Assembly (NCBI GenBank): GCA_016203765.1
Contig: JACQMB010000150.1
Span: forward strand, 1 to 19,518
Direction of reading: 5' to 3'
From: Deltaproteobacteria bacterium
GTDB taxonomy: Bacteria > UBA10199 > SPLOWO2-01-44-7
Length of the DNA: 19,518 bases
Positions 1 through 5,974 of this stretch are shown piece after piece. Both the position numbers and the translations under genes were made by a program. The stretch's first letter is position 1, and every line of letters starts with the position of its first letter. Below the pieces are notes generated by a model. That model was not told the DNA's origin, did no database searches, and worked only from the letters and a program-made list of their open reading frames with translations.

Positions 1-120
1 GGGAATTTTTTTGATGAAAAATGGGGGACCGGCCCTTGGTTGGCCTTGAGCGGCCTGGTTTCCGGATTTGTGGGTGGACTTTACAATTTGATTCGGATAC
101 TACGCTGGCGGCAAAAATAA
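1..120 (+). CDS. atpZ: AtpZ-type F0F1 ATP synthase accessory subunit (3' end only)
   Basis: The window opens inside a gene read in frame 1 and ending at TAA 118-120. Only 39 C-terminal residues are present. They contain D-x-K-W-G-T-G-P-W, a Gly-rich membrane helix (LSGLVSGFVGGLYNL) and a basic end (RILRWRQK). This matches the second transmembrane hairpin helix of the AtpZ/AtpQ family, small membrane proteins encoded just ahead of atpI in many split F0 operons and thought to help F0 assembly or Mg2+/Ca2+ handling. Position supports the call: atpI starts 2 nt after the stop. The 5' part lies outside the window, so length and start cannot be judged. Confidence 0.75.
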   Translation, partial: GNFFDEKWGTGPWLALSGLVSGFVGGLYNLIRILRWRQK

Positions 121-122
121 CG

Positions 123-383
123 ATGCAATTTGTACCTTCCCTGGGTTTGGGGCTTCTCGTCGGTCTGGCCAATACGGCGGCCTGGTTGTGGGGCGGCCAC
201 CGGCTCATTAAAAAAGGGGGCTCCAAAACGTGGGTTGCCTTTTTGGGCCTTTTTAAGTTAGGCATTCTGGCCTTTGTTATTTGGGTTTTGATGCAACGGT
301 TGGAAATGGATCCGATCGGTTTTCTGACCGGTTTTTCGGCAACGGTGATTCTCCTTTTATCGAGAATTTTGAAATGGAATTAG
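123..383 (+). CDS. atpI: ATP synthase subunit I (AtpI-like membrane protein)
   Basis: An 86-residue hydrophobic protein with about three or four membrane segments (near residues 3-20, 33-52 and 60-82). It sits between atpZ and atpB, where AtpI is normally found. AtpI proteins diverge strongly in sequence and are thought to assist c-ring assembly, so the call rests mostly on position, length and hydropathy. I chose ATG 123 because it directly follows the atpZ stop; the open frame continues upstream to 21, but that part overlaps atpZ. No good Shine-Dalgarno is visible, so translation is probably coupled to atpZ. The 3' end overlaps the atpB start by 10 nt, which suggests coupling there too. Confidence 0.7.
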   Translation: MQFVPSLGLGLLVGLANTAAWLWGGHRLIKKGGSKTWVAFLGLFKLGILAFVIWVLMQRLEMDPIGFLTGFSATVILLLSRILKWN

Positions 384-1039
384 TCCCGCACCAATCTTTA
401 CATGTTGTTTTGGCCGCCGCCGCCGGTCTGTTTTTAACCGTCTTGGCCGCGTTTTCCCATTTGCGCCTCCGCCAAACCGAAAAATGTCTGGTCCCCGGCG
501 GCAAGCCGACACCGGCGACCATGTTTGAGGTGGCGGTGGAGGCGATTCTGGGACTGATGGAAGGGGTGATGGGAGAGAGGGCCTGGAAATATTTTCCGCT
601 GATCGGCGCGTTGTTCATCTATATTTTTGTCTGCAACGTGATCGGCCTGATTCCGGGGCTGGAGCCTCCGACGGGAAACACAAACACCAATGGGGCTTGC
701 GCCCTGGTTGTTTTTCTCTATTACAATTACGTGGGTATCAAAGAGGGCGGCATCAAAAAATATTTGAAACACTTTTTGGGGCCGGTGATTTGGCTGGGAC
801 CTTTGATGCTGTTCGTTGAGTTGATCAGTCATGTGGTCCGCCCCATCAGCTTGAGCGTTCGTCTGTTCGGCAACATGACCGGCGATCATATGGTCCTGGG
901 GCTTTTTTCCGATCTGATCCCTTTCCTCGTTCCGGTTATTTTTTTGGGGCTTGGGCTTTTTATCTCATTTATTCAGGCCTTTGTTTTTTCGCTTTTGTCG
1001 ATTATCTATATTGCCTTGGCAACGGAAACAGAACATTAA
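374..1039 (+). CDS. atpB: F0F1 ATP synthase subunit a
   Basis: A 221-residue polytopic membrane protein, the stator half-channel subunit of the F0 motor. The diagnostic segment is ISLSVRLFGNM. R163 aligns with the essential arginine (E. coli aR210) that faces the c-ring carboxylate. The last helix carries IQAFVF (Q201, equivalent to E. coli Q252), and the protein ends ATETEH, close to the family's usual acidic-His end. NVIGLIPGLEPPT (about 88-100) is the typical loop after an early helix. Start ATG 374 overlaps the end of atpI by 10 nt and has no strong SD, suggesting translational coupling. A run of heptanucleotide repeats lies in the gap before atpE. Confidence 0.95.
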   Translation: MELVPHQSLHVVLAAAAGLFLTVLAAFSHLRLRQTEKCLVPGGKPTPATMFEVAVEAILGLMEGVMGERAWKYFPLIGALFIYIFVCNVIGLIPGLEPPTGNTNTNGACALVVFLYYNYVGIKEGGIKKYLKHFLGPVIWLGPLMLFVELISHVVRPISLSVRLFGNMTGDHMVLGLFSDLIPFLVPVIFLGLGLFISFIQAFVFSLLSIIYIALATETEH

Positions 1040-1042
1040 GAA

Positions 1043-1070
1043 GGACTACGGACCACGGACTAAGGACTAA
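1043..1070 (+). repeat. Heptanucleotide repeat, 4 units, in the atpB-atpE gap
   Basis: Four consecutive 7-bp units: GGACTAC, GGACCAC, GGACTAA, GGACTAA. They begin 3 nt after the atpB stop and end 5 nt before the AGGAGG that precedes atpE, so they make up most of the intergenic mRNA. The same unit, in the same orientation relative to transcription, recurs twice within the protease gene (8114-8146 and 6058-6113). Cyanobacterial STRR sequences are a known example of dispersed heptanucleotide repeats; relationship to those is not implied. Confidence 0.9.
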
Positions 1071-1085
1071 AAAAGAGGAGGAAAA

Positions 1086-1409
1086 ATGATTAAGCAAATC
1101 CTGGCACTATTAACGGTGCTATTCAGCCCGGCAGTGCTTTGGGCGGCCGAGGGAGGCGAAACCGGCGAAGGGGCCTTTACGTTCGTGAAGGCCGGACTCG
1201 CCTTGGGCGCCGGCCTTGGCATCGGAATCGCCGCCTTTGTCGGGGCCCTGGGACAGGGGAAAGCGGCCGCATCGGCGCTGGAAGGGATCGCCCGAAACCC
1301 CGAGGCCTCGGCCAAGGTAATGACCCCGATGATCATCGCCCTCGCGCTGATCGAATCGCTGGTCATCTACGCCCTGGTGATCGCGTTCATGCTGTTGGGC
1401 AAGATTTAA
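1086..1409 (+). CDS. atpE: F0F1 ATP synthase subunit c with N-terminal leader
   Basis: A 107-residue proteolipid that forms the rotor ring. Residues 1-21 form a signal-peptide-like leader (MIKQILALLTVLF, then A-L-W-A-A), absent from the short c subunits of E. coli but known in several diderm lineages. Helix 1 is Gly/Ala-rich (about 36-65). The polar loop GIARNPEA (68-74) contacts F1. E90 in helix 2 is the ion-binding carboxylate. Q58, S91 and Y95 occupy positions used in Na+-binding c rings, discussed as a finding. A strong SD (GAGGAGG, ending about 1081) precedes ATG 1086, fitting the high c-subunit demand. No atpF or F1 genes follow; a tRNA begins 5 nt later, so F1 must be encoded elsewhere. 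Confidence 0.95.
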   Translation: MIKQILALLTVLFSPAVLWAAEGGETGEGAFTFVKAGLALGAGLGIGIAAFVGALGQGKAAASALEGIARNPEASAKVMTPMIIALALIESLVIYALVIAFMLLGKI

Positions 1410-1414
1410 AGTAA

Positions 1415-1492
1415 GCGCCCGTAGCTCAGCTGGATCAGAGCGCCTGACTACGGATCAGGAGGTCGGGAGTTCGAATCTTCCCGGGCGCGCCA
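1415..1492 (+). tRNA. tRNA-Arg (anticodon ACG)
   Basis: A complete cloverleaf can be folded by eye. The acceptor stem gcgcccg (1415-1421) pairs with cgggcgc (1482-1488). The D stem is gctc/gagc (1424-1427, 1438-1441). The anticodon stem is cctga/tcagg with loop ctacgga, placing anticodon ACG at 1450-1452. The T stem is gggag/cttcc around ttcgaat (1470-1476). Discriminator G1489 is followed by an encoded CCA (1490-1492). It lies 5 nt behind atpE on the same strand, so it may be processed from the atp transcript. Confidence 0.97.
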
Positions 1493-1504
1493 GTAAAAAA
1501 GGGT

Positions 1505-1520
1505 TCGCCCGCAGCTCAGT
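1505..1520 (+). repeat. Degraded duplicate of the tRNA-Arg 5' end
   Basis: The stretch cgcccgcagctcagt (1506-1520) repeats the 5' end of the adjacent tRNA-Arg (cgcccgtagctcag) with one change, T to C at the usually invariant position 8. The similarity stops after the start of the D loop and runs into AT-rich sequence, so no cloverleaf is possible. It is a fragment left by duplication, recombination or loss of a tRNA-linked insertion. Which of these cannot be told from the window. Confidence 0.6.
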
Positions 1521-1536
1521 AGTAAATTATATTGAT

Positions 1537-1559
1537 GTATTATACTTTTAGTATAATAC
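1537..1559. other. AT-rich perfect palindrome (9-bp arms, 5-nt loop)
   Basis: gtattatac (1537-1545) and gtataatac (1551-1559) are perfect inverted repeats around tttta. Each arm contains TATAAT on one strand, so the site could hold back-to-back -10 elements, be an operator, or be a weak bidirectional terminator between the plus-strand tRNA and the minus-strand ORFs. The stem has only two G/C pairs, so a terminator role is doubtful. No well-placed -35 is visible. Confidence 0.45.
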
Positions 1560-1567
1560 TGTTTGTA

Positions 1568-1672
1568 TCATGCTCTCTTTCCTTTGATTTCCTGGGTCGA
1601 AACAGATGGAGGGGCTTCGTTATTAGGACTTTCTGAATTACTGCAAGCCGAGGCCAAGCTCAGAAGCAACAT
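1568..1672 (-). CDS. Possible very small lipoprotein (34 residues)
   Basis: From ATG 1672 the frame reads MLLLSLASAC followed by a hydrophilic Ser/Asn/Pro/Glu-rich tail ending KGKRA. L-A-S-A-C resembles a lipobox, with Cys10 as the lipidation site, giving a mature peptide of 25 residues, similar in size to entericidin-type lipoproteins. Weak points are the missing basic n-region and the lack of a clear SD. The frame continues directly from the stop of the upstream secreted ORF (TAA at 1696-1694), with AKSWVIG encoded between them. It may therefore be a second cistron, a readthrough product, or chance. It is too short for standard gene callers. Confidence 0.35.
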   Translation of the reverse strand: MLLLSLASACSNSESPNNEAPPSVSTQEIKGKRA

Positions 1673-1693
1673 CCCAATGACCCAACTTTTTGC

Positions 1694-1939
1694 TTAAAAA
1701 ACAATGTGGATTCCGAGGTAGAACTTTTTTGGGGAGTGGTTAATATTTTCACCTTTTTCGCTCTGAGGTAGGCGGGCATTTTTGCCAAACAATGCCAATT
1801 CGCGGATAGTCAAATCCATTTTGACCGAAGCAGTTTTTTTATTCTTTTGACCCTCGCCTTTGTCCGTCGAGGCAGCAAAGGAAATATTGGGCATTAAAAG
1901 CGCTATGCCCATGATCCATATTGCGAGTCGTTTCTTCAT
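1694..1939 (-). CDS. Small secreted protein of unknown function (81 aa)
   Basis: I do not recognise a family. The N-terminus is a convincing signal peptide: MKKR, a hydrophobic core (LAIWIMGIALLM), then ISFAAS with likely cleavage after A-A near residue 23. The mature part is about 58 residues, basic and polar, and ends YLGIHIVF. Alternating hydrophobics with terminal Phe resemble the last strand of an outer-membrane barrel, but the protein is too short to be one alone. AAGGGTG lies 3-4 nt upstream of ATG 1939 as a plausible SD. It sits in an AT-rich island beside the tRNA, with codon and base use unlike the GC-richer neighbours, which suggests transfer or a degraded longer gene. Confidence 0.5.
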   Translation of the reverse strand: MKKRLAIWIMGIALLMPNISFAASTDKGEGQKNKKTASVKMDLTIRELALFGKNARLPQSEKGENINHSPKKFYLGIHIVF

Positions 1940-2157
1940 ATCACCCTTAGAACAAGCAAAATGGAGGCCAAGTGCTTCATTGTCTAAAATTTTTATAACC
2001 TCTTGATATTATTTGATTTTTAATAAAAGAGGGGGGTTAGTCGTATAAGATAAAATGGGGGGATTTGTCCTCAATCAAGAAGAGGATTGGGACCAATTTT
2101 CGCTTGGAATAATTCAACTTGAAGTCAATCAAGAGCTTCGCTAACTTGAGTTGTTTC
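1940..2157. other. AT-rich divergent intergenic region
   Basis: This gap separates the minus-strand small secreted ORF from the plus-strand ABC exporter and must hold promoters for both if both are transcribed. Candidate -10-like hexamers on the plus strand are TATAAG (2044-2049) and AATAAT (2108-2113), but neither has a well-spaced -35. I see no tRNA, no coding frame with a start, and no convincing terminator. Confidence 0.4.
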
Positions 2158-2955
2158 ATGAACGCTATCGAAATTTCCGGGATTAAAAAATCCTTCCAAA
2201 ACGTGCATGCCCTCAAGGGTGTGGATCTCGCCATTCGCCAAGGCGAGTTTTTCGGCCTGCTGGGTCCCAACGGGGCGGGAAAGACCACGCTGATCAGCGC
2301 GATCATGGGGCTGGTCAGGCCCGATGCCGGGACCATTCAGGTGATGGGTTATGATACCCGCCGGCAGGCGTTTGCCGCCAAAAAACTGATGGCCCTCTGC
2401 CCGCAGGAGATCAATGTTCACACCTACTTTCCCATCCAAAAAATCATGGAATTCCAGGGGGGATTTTACGGATTCGACCGGAAAACATCCAAACAGCGCG
2501 CGGAAGAATTGTTAAAACGCTTCGGCCTCTGGGAAAAAAGAAAAGTGGGCAAAGTCAAGCTCTCCGGCGGGATGCAGCGAAGGCTCATGATCGCCCGCTC
2601 CTTGATGAGCGATCCCAAAATTTTGATTCTGGACGAACCGACCGCCGGCGTTGACGTGGAACTGCGGCATGAGCTTTGGGACTTTTTAAAAAAGATCAAC
2701 CAAAACGGCAGGACCATTTTGCTGACCACCCACTATATCGAAGAGGCCGAACAGTTGTGCGGCCGGGTGGCGATCATTCACGAAGGCAAAATTGTCGCCT
2801 GCGACGCCCCGCAAACATTGATTTCCCAGCACACGCAAAAGGCCAAACCGATCCGCCGGTTTGTCCGGCCGGGAACGTTGGAGGAGGTCTTCGTCAATTT
2901 GACGGGAAAAAGGATGGAGGAGGCCCAGCAATGGGAAATAGCACCCCGTTTGTAA
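2158..2955 (+). CDS. ABC-2 type exporter, ATP-binding subunit
   Basis: A 265-residue nucleotide-binding subunit with all hallmarks in order: Walker A GPNGAGKT (36-43), Q-loop LCPQE (Q83), signature LSGGMQ (135-140), Walker B ILILDE (155-160), D-loop AGVD and H-loop H192 (LTTHYIEEA). The C-terminal GTLEEVFVNLTG is typical of ATPases paired with ABC-2 permeases (drug, polysaccharide or lipid exporters, YadG-like). ATG 2158 was chosen over the in-frame ATG at 2119 because MNAIEISGIKKSF is where family members begin; the SD is weak for either. The last 25 nt overlap the permease gene, so the two are translationally coupled. The substrate cannot be told. Confidence 0.92.
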   Translation: MNAIEISGIKKSFQNVHALKGVDLAIRQGEFFGLLGPNGAGKTTLISAIMGLVRPDAGTIQVMGYDTRRQAFAAKKLMALCPQEINVHTYFPIQKIMEFQGGFYGFDRKTSKQRAEELLKRFGLWEKRKVGKVKLSGGMQRRLMIARSLMSDPKILILDEPTAGVDVELRHELWDFLKKINQNGRTILLTTHYIEEAEQLCGRVAIIHEGKIVACDAPQTLISQHTQKAKPIRRFVRPGTLEEVFVNLTGKRMEEAQQWEIAPRL

Positions 2956-3695
2956 CCCTCCTGCGCCAGGAGTGGTTTCGTTTTACCCGGCTTTGGAAAC
3001 AGACCATCTTTCCGCCGATCGTCACCACCGTTTTGTTTATTTTGATCTTCGGTTTTTCGCTGGGGGATCGCATCCGGGAAATCCACGGCCTCTCCTACAT
3101 TCTCTTCATTATTCCGGGCCTGGCGGCGATGGGGGCGATGATGAACGCCCACACCAACTGCTCCTTTGCCCTCTACATGTCGCGCTTCGACCAGAGCATC
3201 GACAACATGCTGGCCGCCCCCTTGCGCTCCATCGAGCTGGTCACCGCCTTTCTTTGGGGCGGGATCGCCCGCGGGATGCTGGTGGGGCTCGTTACCTTGG
3301 CCGTTTCCCTCCTGCTTTTGAAACAGCCGCCGTATCATTTGGGCTGGACCCTTTTCTTTTTAATCACCCAAACGGTGTTTTTTGGATGCTGGGGAATCGT
3401 CGGGGCGCTCCGGGCCAAGACCTGGGACAACCTCGCCACGGCGCAAAATTTCATCATCACGCCGTTGATTTATCTGGGGGGAGTTTTTTATTCCGTCGAT
3501 CTTTTGCCCGGCATCTGGCGGACGATCTCCAGTTTCAACCCGCTCCTCTACATGATTGACGGGACCCGTTACGGCGTTTTGGGGGTGCACGATCTGTCGC
3601 TCTTGACCTCCGCCGGTTTATCGGCAGGAATGGCGCTCTTGATGTTCGCCCTATGCGTGATTCTGTTTCAAAAAGGCTATCGCCTCGTCCGGTGA
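2931..3695 (+). CDS. ABC-2 type exporter, permease subunit
   Basis: A 254-residue integral membrane protein with about six hydrophobic segments, the usual ABC-2 permease size. An amphipathic start (LLRQEWFRFTRLWKQ) leads into the first helix. The motif FNPLLYMIDGTRYGVLG near residues 200-216 is the conserved ABC-2 (YadH-like) signature before the last helix. ATG 2931 is preceded by GGAGGAGG at about 12 nt and lies within the end of the ATPase gene in another frame, as is usual for such pairs. The two subunits should form an exporter, each as a dimer. The 3' end overlaps the convergent LOG-like gene by 45 nt. Confidence 0.9.
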   Translation: MGNSTPFVTLLRQEWFRFTRLWKQTIFPPIVTTVLFILIFGFSLGDRIREIHGLSYILFIIPGLAAMGAMMNAHTNCSFALYMSRFDQSIDNMLAAPLRSIELVTAFLWGGIARGMLVGLVTLAVSLLLLKQPPYHLGWTLFFLITQTVFFGCWGIVGALRAKTWDNLATAQNFIITPLIYLGGVFYSVDLLPGIWRTISSFNPLLYMIDGTRYGVLGVHDLSLLTSAGLSAGMALLMFALCVILFQKGYRLVR

Positions 3696-4106
3696 GGTGA
3701 CCGGCCTAACCCCTTCGATGGCCCAAGTATCCAAACCCAGCACCGGTTTGCCCAGCTTCAACGCGATCGCGATCTCCGACAAGGTCCCTTCGCCCCCGCC
3801 GACGGCAATCAGGGAATCGGCCGTATGGACAATGATCGCGTTCCGGGCGTAACCCATATTGGTGGCGACAGGAATCGTGACATGGGGGTTGGCCGCCTTT
3901 GTGGAAGGACCGGGGACAATCCCCACAACGGTCCCGCCTGCTTCCTTTGCGCCGCGCGCGGAGGCCTCCATCACGCCGCTCAAACCCCCGTTGACCAAAA
4001 TCCAGCCCTCTTTTGCGATCAGACGGCCCACTTCATGGGCCAGTTTTTCCTGGTTTTTTTTGGGGCTGGACGCCCCGATCACGCCGATGATAGGTTGGCG
4101 CGGCAT
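3651..4106 (-). CDS. LOG/SLOG-superfamily Rossmann-fold protein (TIGR00725-like)
   Basis: A 151-residue protein beginning IGVIGASSPKK, followed by a typical Rossmann pattern: LVNGGLSGVMEASARGAKEAGG (about 38-58), VVGIVPG, and VGGGEGTLSEIAIALKLGKPVLGL (about 102-125). The GGxGTxxE motif is the phosphate-binding signature of the lysine-decarboxylase-like LOG family. Members act on nucleotides or are nucleotide sensors; true LOG enzymes have PGGxGTxxE, while this shorter group has G in place of P and no known reaction. Start ATG 4106 lies inside CATG shared with the divergent DUF4416 gene. No SD is visible, and gatatata lies 11-18 nt upstream, so a leaderless start is possible. Confidence 0.8.
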   Translation of the reverse strand: MPRQPIIGVIGASSPKKNQEKLAHEVGRLIAKEGWILVNGGLSGVMEASARGAKEAGGTVVGIVPGPSTKAANPHVTIPVATNMGYARNAIIVHTADSLIAVGGGEGTLSEIAIALKLGKPVLGLDTWAIEGVRPVTSPDEAIAFLKQNHA

Positions 4107-4620
4107 GGGGCGAAGTATATATCCCGCGGAGTCAAAAGCAATTCTCTTTTTGCTGACTGCCGAAGAAAAATCGGCCCCGCCGGCCCTGGAGGCCTTTTCC
4201 GAAATCCTCGGTCCCGTTGAACTTCAGGGCCCCTGGCATCCCTTTACCCACTCCCATTATTACGAACAGGAGATGGGTAAAAACTTAAAACGCCGTTTGA
4301 TCGGTTTTAAAAATATTTTTCAACCGCACCGCCTGGTCGAATTAAAAGATTTGGCTAAAAAATGTGAAGGGGAAAAAAGAAAAATAAACGTGGATCCGGG
4401 CTACGTCGACCTTTTTAAAGTTGTCCTGGCCTCCGGAAAGGGGGGAGGGATGAAAACGGCGCTCACCGCCGAAACCTTCGCCTATCCCATCCTGCGTTTT
4501 GAAAAAGGCCTTTGGCATCCCTTTGCGTGGACCTTTCCCGATTTTAAAGAGGCGGCCTATCACAACGACCTGCTTAAAATCAGAGAGGGGCTTCGGAAAG
4601 AATTATCCAACCGTTTTTAA
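4105..4620 (+). CDS. DUF4416 family protein
   Basis: A 171-residue soluble protein matching the DUF4416 pattern from memory of the family: N-terminal SKAILFLLTAEE, then FSEILGPVELQGPWHPFTHSHYYEQEMG, NLKRRLIGFKNIF, NVDPGYVDLFKVVLASGK, AETFAYPILRFEKGLWHPFAWTFPDFKEAAYH. The conserved DPGY, THSHYYEQEMG and WTFPD segments are all present. No biochemical role is established; the family occurs mainly in Deltaproteobacteria, Aquificae and related groups. ATG 4105 gives the expected N-terminus and overlaps the divergent start codon of the LOG-like gene. The open frame runs further upstream only as antisense of that gene. The 3' end overlaps the convergent DHS-like gene by 18 nt. Confidence 0.85.
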   Translation: MGRSIYPAESKAILFLLTAEEKSAPPALEAFSEILGPVELQGPWHPFTHSHYYEQEMGKNLKRRLIGFKNIFQPHRLVELKDLAKKCEGEKRKINVDPGYVDLFKVVLASGKGGGMKTALTAETFAYPILRFEKGLWHPFAWTFPDFKEAAYHNDLLKIREGLRKELSNRF

Positions 4621-5763
4621 AGAGGTCAGCCTGGGGGAATCCCAGCTGAATTGAAGGGCCGGACGTTTGCGGCCAAGGCCCCTTTTGACGCAGTAGCCCG
4701 CCACCAGCGGCAGAGAGACCGAAGGCTCCACAAAACACATGGCATGGCTGGCCTTCTTGGAAACCTTCCCCCAGGAGGTCGCCTCACTCAACGTGGAGCC
4801 CGACAACCCCCCCCAATGGGGAACATCGGTGGTCAGCTGGATGGCATATCGGTGCCCGCCGGTATCTTTGCCAAAGATATAGCTCATCACCACCGAGTCA
4901 TTAATAAAATTTTTGGGAACCCCGCCGGCAATATAAACCGCCGCGGTTGCCTTGGAGTTGATGACGACCTGGGTCAATTCATAGTTATCCCGAATCGAAT
5001 CGATCACCACGCCCTGGCGGCCCTCCCGCACACAGCGGTGGTAATGCTCCGTGATGCCGATGCCGATCGAGGAATCGTTGATCGCCGGGGAAAAAACGGG
5101 GATCCCCCTCTTGTGGGCCGCGGCCAAAATGGAGTTTTCGTCGTTCAACGTCGCGCTGATCGCCTCCAAAAACTGCCGGCTGGAGTAGAGTCCGGGTTTC
5201 AAGGTGTCGGCAAACCGCCCGATGGAGCAGTCCAGCCGCCAGAAGGTGTCTTCATCCACGTAGGTATCGTAAATGCGGTCCACGTAAAGATCGCGGAGCA
5301 GACGGTCATCGATTTTGGGATCGCCCCGGTAGTGCTTAAACCCCTTGGCCTGATAAATATCCTGGTACAAGATCGCGCCCGTGGAGACGACGCAATCGAC
5401 CAGACCGCAGTGGATGATGTCGCGAATCACTTTTCTCAATCCGGCGGCGATCAGAGGACCCGCCAGCCCCAAAAAGACGGTGGGGCGGTCGGCATCGGTG
5501 AGCATCTGTTCCCACACCTGCGCGCAGGAGCCCAGATTGCGGGCCTGGATGGAGGCGTTTCCGTAGGCGCGTACCAGTTCCTCCACGGTGTTGATTTTTT
5601 CCAGGTCGATGGCCTCAATCGGCTGGGACAAAATCTCGGATTTTCTTCCCCTCGCCTCGGGGGTCAGGTCTTGAAAGACGTAATAGCCTTGATCTTTTTG
5701 ATAATCGGCTGTTTCGATGCGCGACTGGGCGTTCAGTTTAGGCGTTGTCTGCGCGGCCTTCAT
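4603..5763 (-). CDS. Deoxyhypusine synthase-like protein
   Basis: A 386-residue member of the deoxyhypusine synthase fold family. NAD-site landmarks are visible: VDCVVSTGA (122-130), HKRGIPVFSPAINDSSIGIG (217-236), AAVYIAGGVPKNFIND (274-289) and EATSWGKV (327-334). K333 aligns with the catalytic Lys329 of human DHS that carries the aminobutyl intermediate. Bacteria lack eIF5A, and related bacterial enzymes make homospermidine or other polyamines. Residues equivalent to human His288, Asp313 and Asp316 are here Asn285, Trp317 and Leu320, so the substrate is probably not that of true DHS. ATG 5763 lies inside the end of the CsbD-like gene (26-nt overlap), with AAAGG about 10 nt upstream, indicating translational coupling. 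Confidence 0.88.
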   Translation of the reverse strand: MKAAQTTPKLNAQSRIETADYQKDQGYYVFQDLTPEARGRKSEILSQPIEAIDLEKINTVEELVRAYGNASIQARNLGSCAQVWEQMLTDADRPTVFLGLAGPLIAAGLRKVIRDIIHCGLVDCVVSTGAILYQDIYQAKGFKHYRGDPKIDDRLLRDLYVDRIYDTYVDEDTFWRLDCSIGRFADTLKPGLYSSRQFLEAISATLNDENSILAAAHKRGIPVFSPAINDSSIGIGITEHYHRCVREGRQGVVIDSIRDNYELTQVVINSKATAAVYIAGGVPKNFINDSVVMSYIFGKDTGGHRYAIQLTTDVPHWGGLSGSTLSEATSWGKVSKKASHAMCFVEPSVSLPLVAGYCVKRGLGRKRPALQFSWDSPRLTSLKTVG

Positions 5764-5974
5764 AAAATTGCAGCCTTTCCACCAGCCAATCCCTGATCTC
5801 GCCTTCCAGCGTCAGATGGGAGCGGCCCGGAAAATAGGTTTTGCGAATGGCCTCCACAATCAAATCGAATTGGCAGGCGCAAGCCTCTAAATCATCTTCG
5901 GCTAGATTGCCCCACCGCCGGAGAATTTCCGGTTTGATTTTTTTCCACAAACGCTCGAGCCGATTGGGTTGCAT
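5738..5974 (-). CDS. CsbD-like small stress protein with C-terminal extension
   Basis: From ATG 5974 this is a 78-residue helical protein. LWKKIKPEILRRWGNLAEDDLE follows the CsbD pattern of alternating W-K-x-x-K and W-G-x-L-x-x-D-D-L, and KTYF stands where CsbD has its Tyr-Gly end. The last 26 residues (GEIRDWLVERLQFYEG) are extra. CsbD proteins are stress-induced with no known reaction. A GTG at 5998 in the same frame is an alternative start; both lie inside the 3' end of the protease gene. Neither has a good SD. Its 3' end overlaps the start of the DHS-like gene, so the two are probably made together. The family call is by eye on a short sequence. Confidence 0.6.
   Translation of the reverse strand: MQPNRLERLWKKIKPEILRRWGNLAEDDLEACACQFDLIVEAIRKTYFPGRSHLTLEGEIRDWLVERLQFYEGRADNA

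Noticed and set aside
1409..1500. F1 ATP synthase genes expected after atpE.
   Set aside because: None are present; the tRNA and AT-rich island follow, so F1 lies elsewhere.
1537..1559. The AT palindrome as an intrinsic terminator for the atp-tRNA transcript.
   Set aside because: The stem has only two G/C pairs and no T-run follows.
1501..1560. A second tRNA gene after tRNA-Arg.
   Set aside because: Only the 5' 15 or so bases match; no anticodon arm, T arm or 3' acceptor follows.
4651..5796. A 381-codon plus-strand frame opposite the DHS-like gene.
   Set aside because: The minus strand encodes a clear enzyme with family motifs; the plus frame has none.
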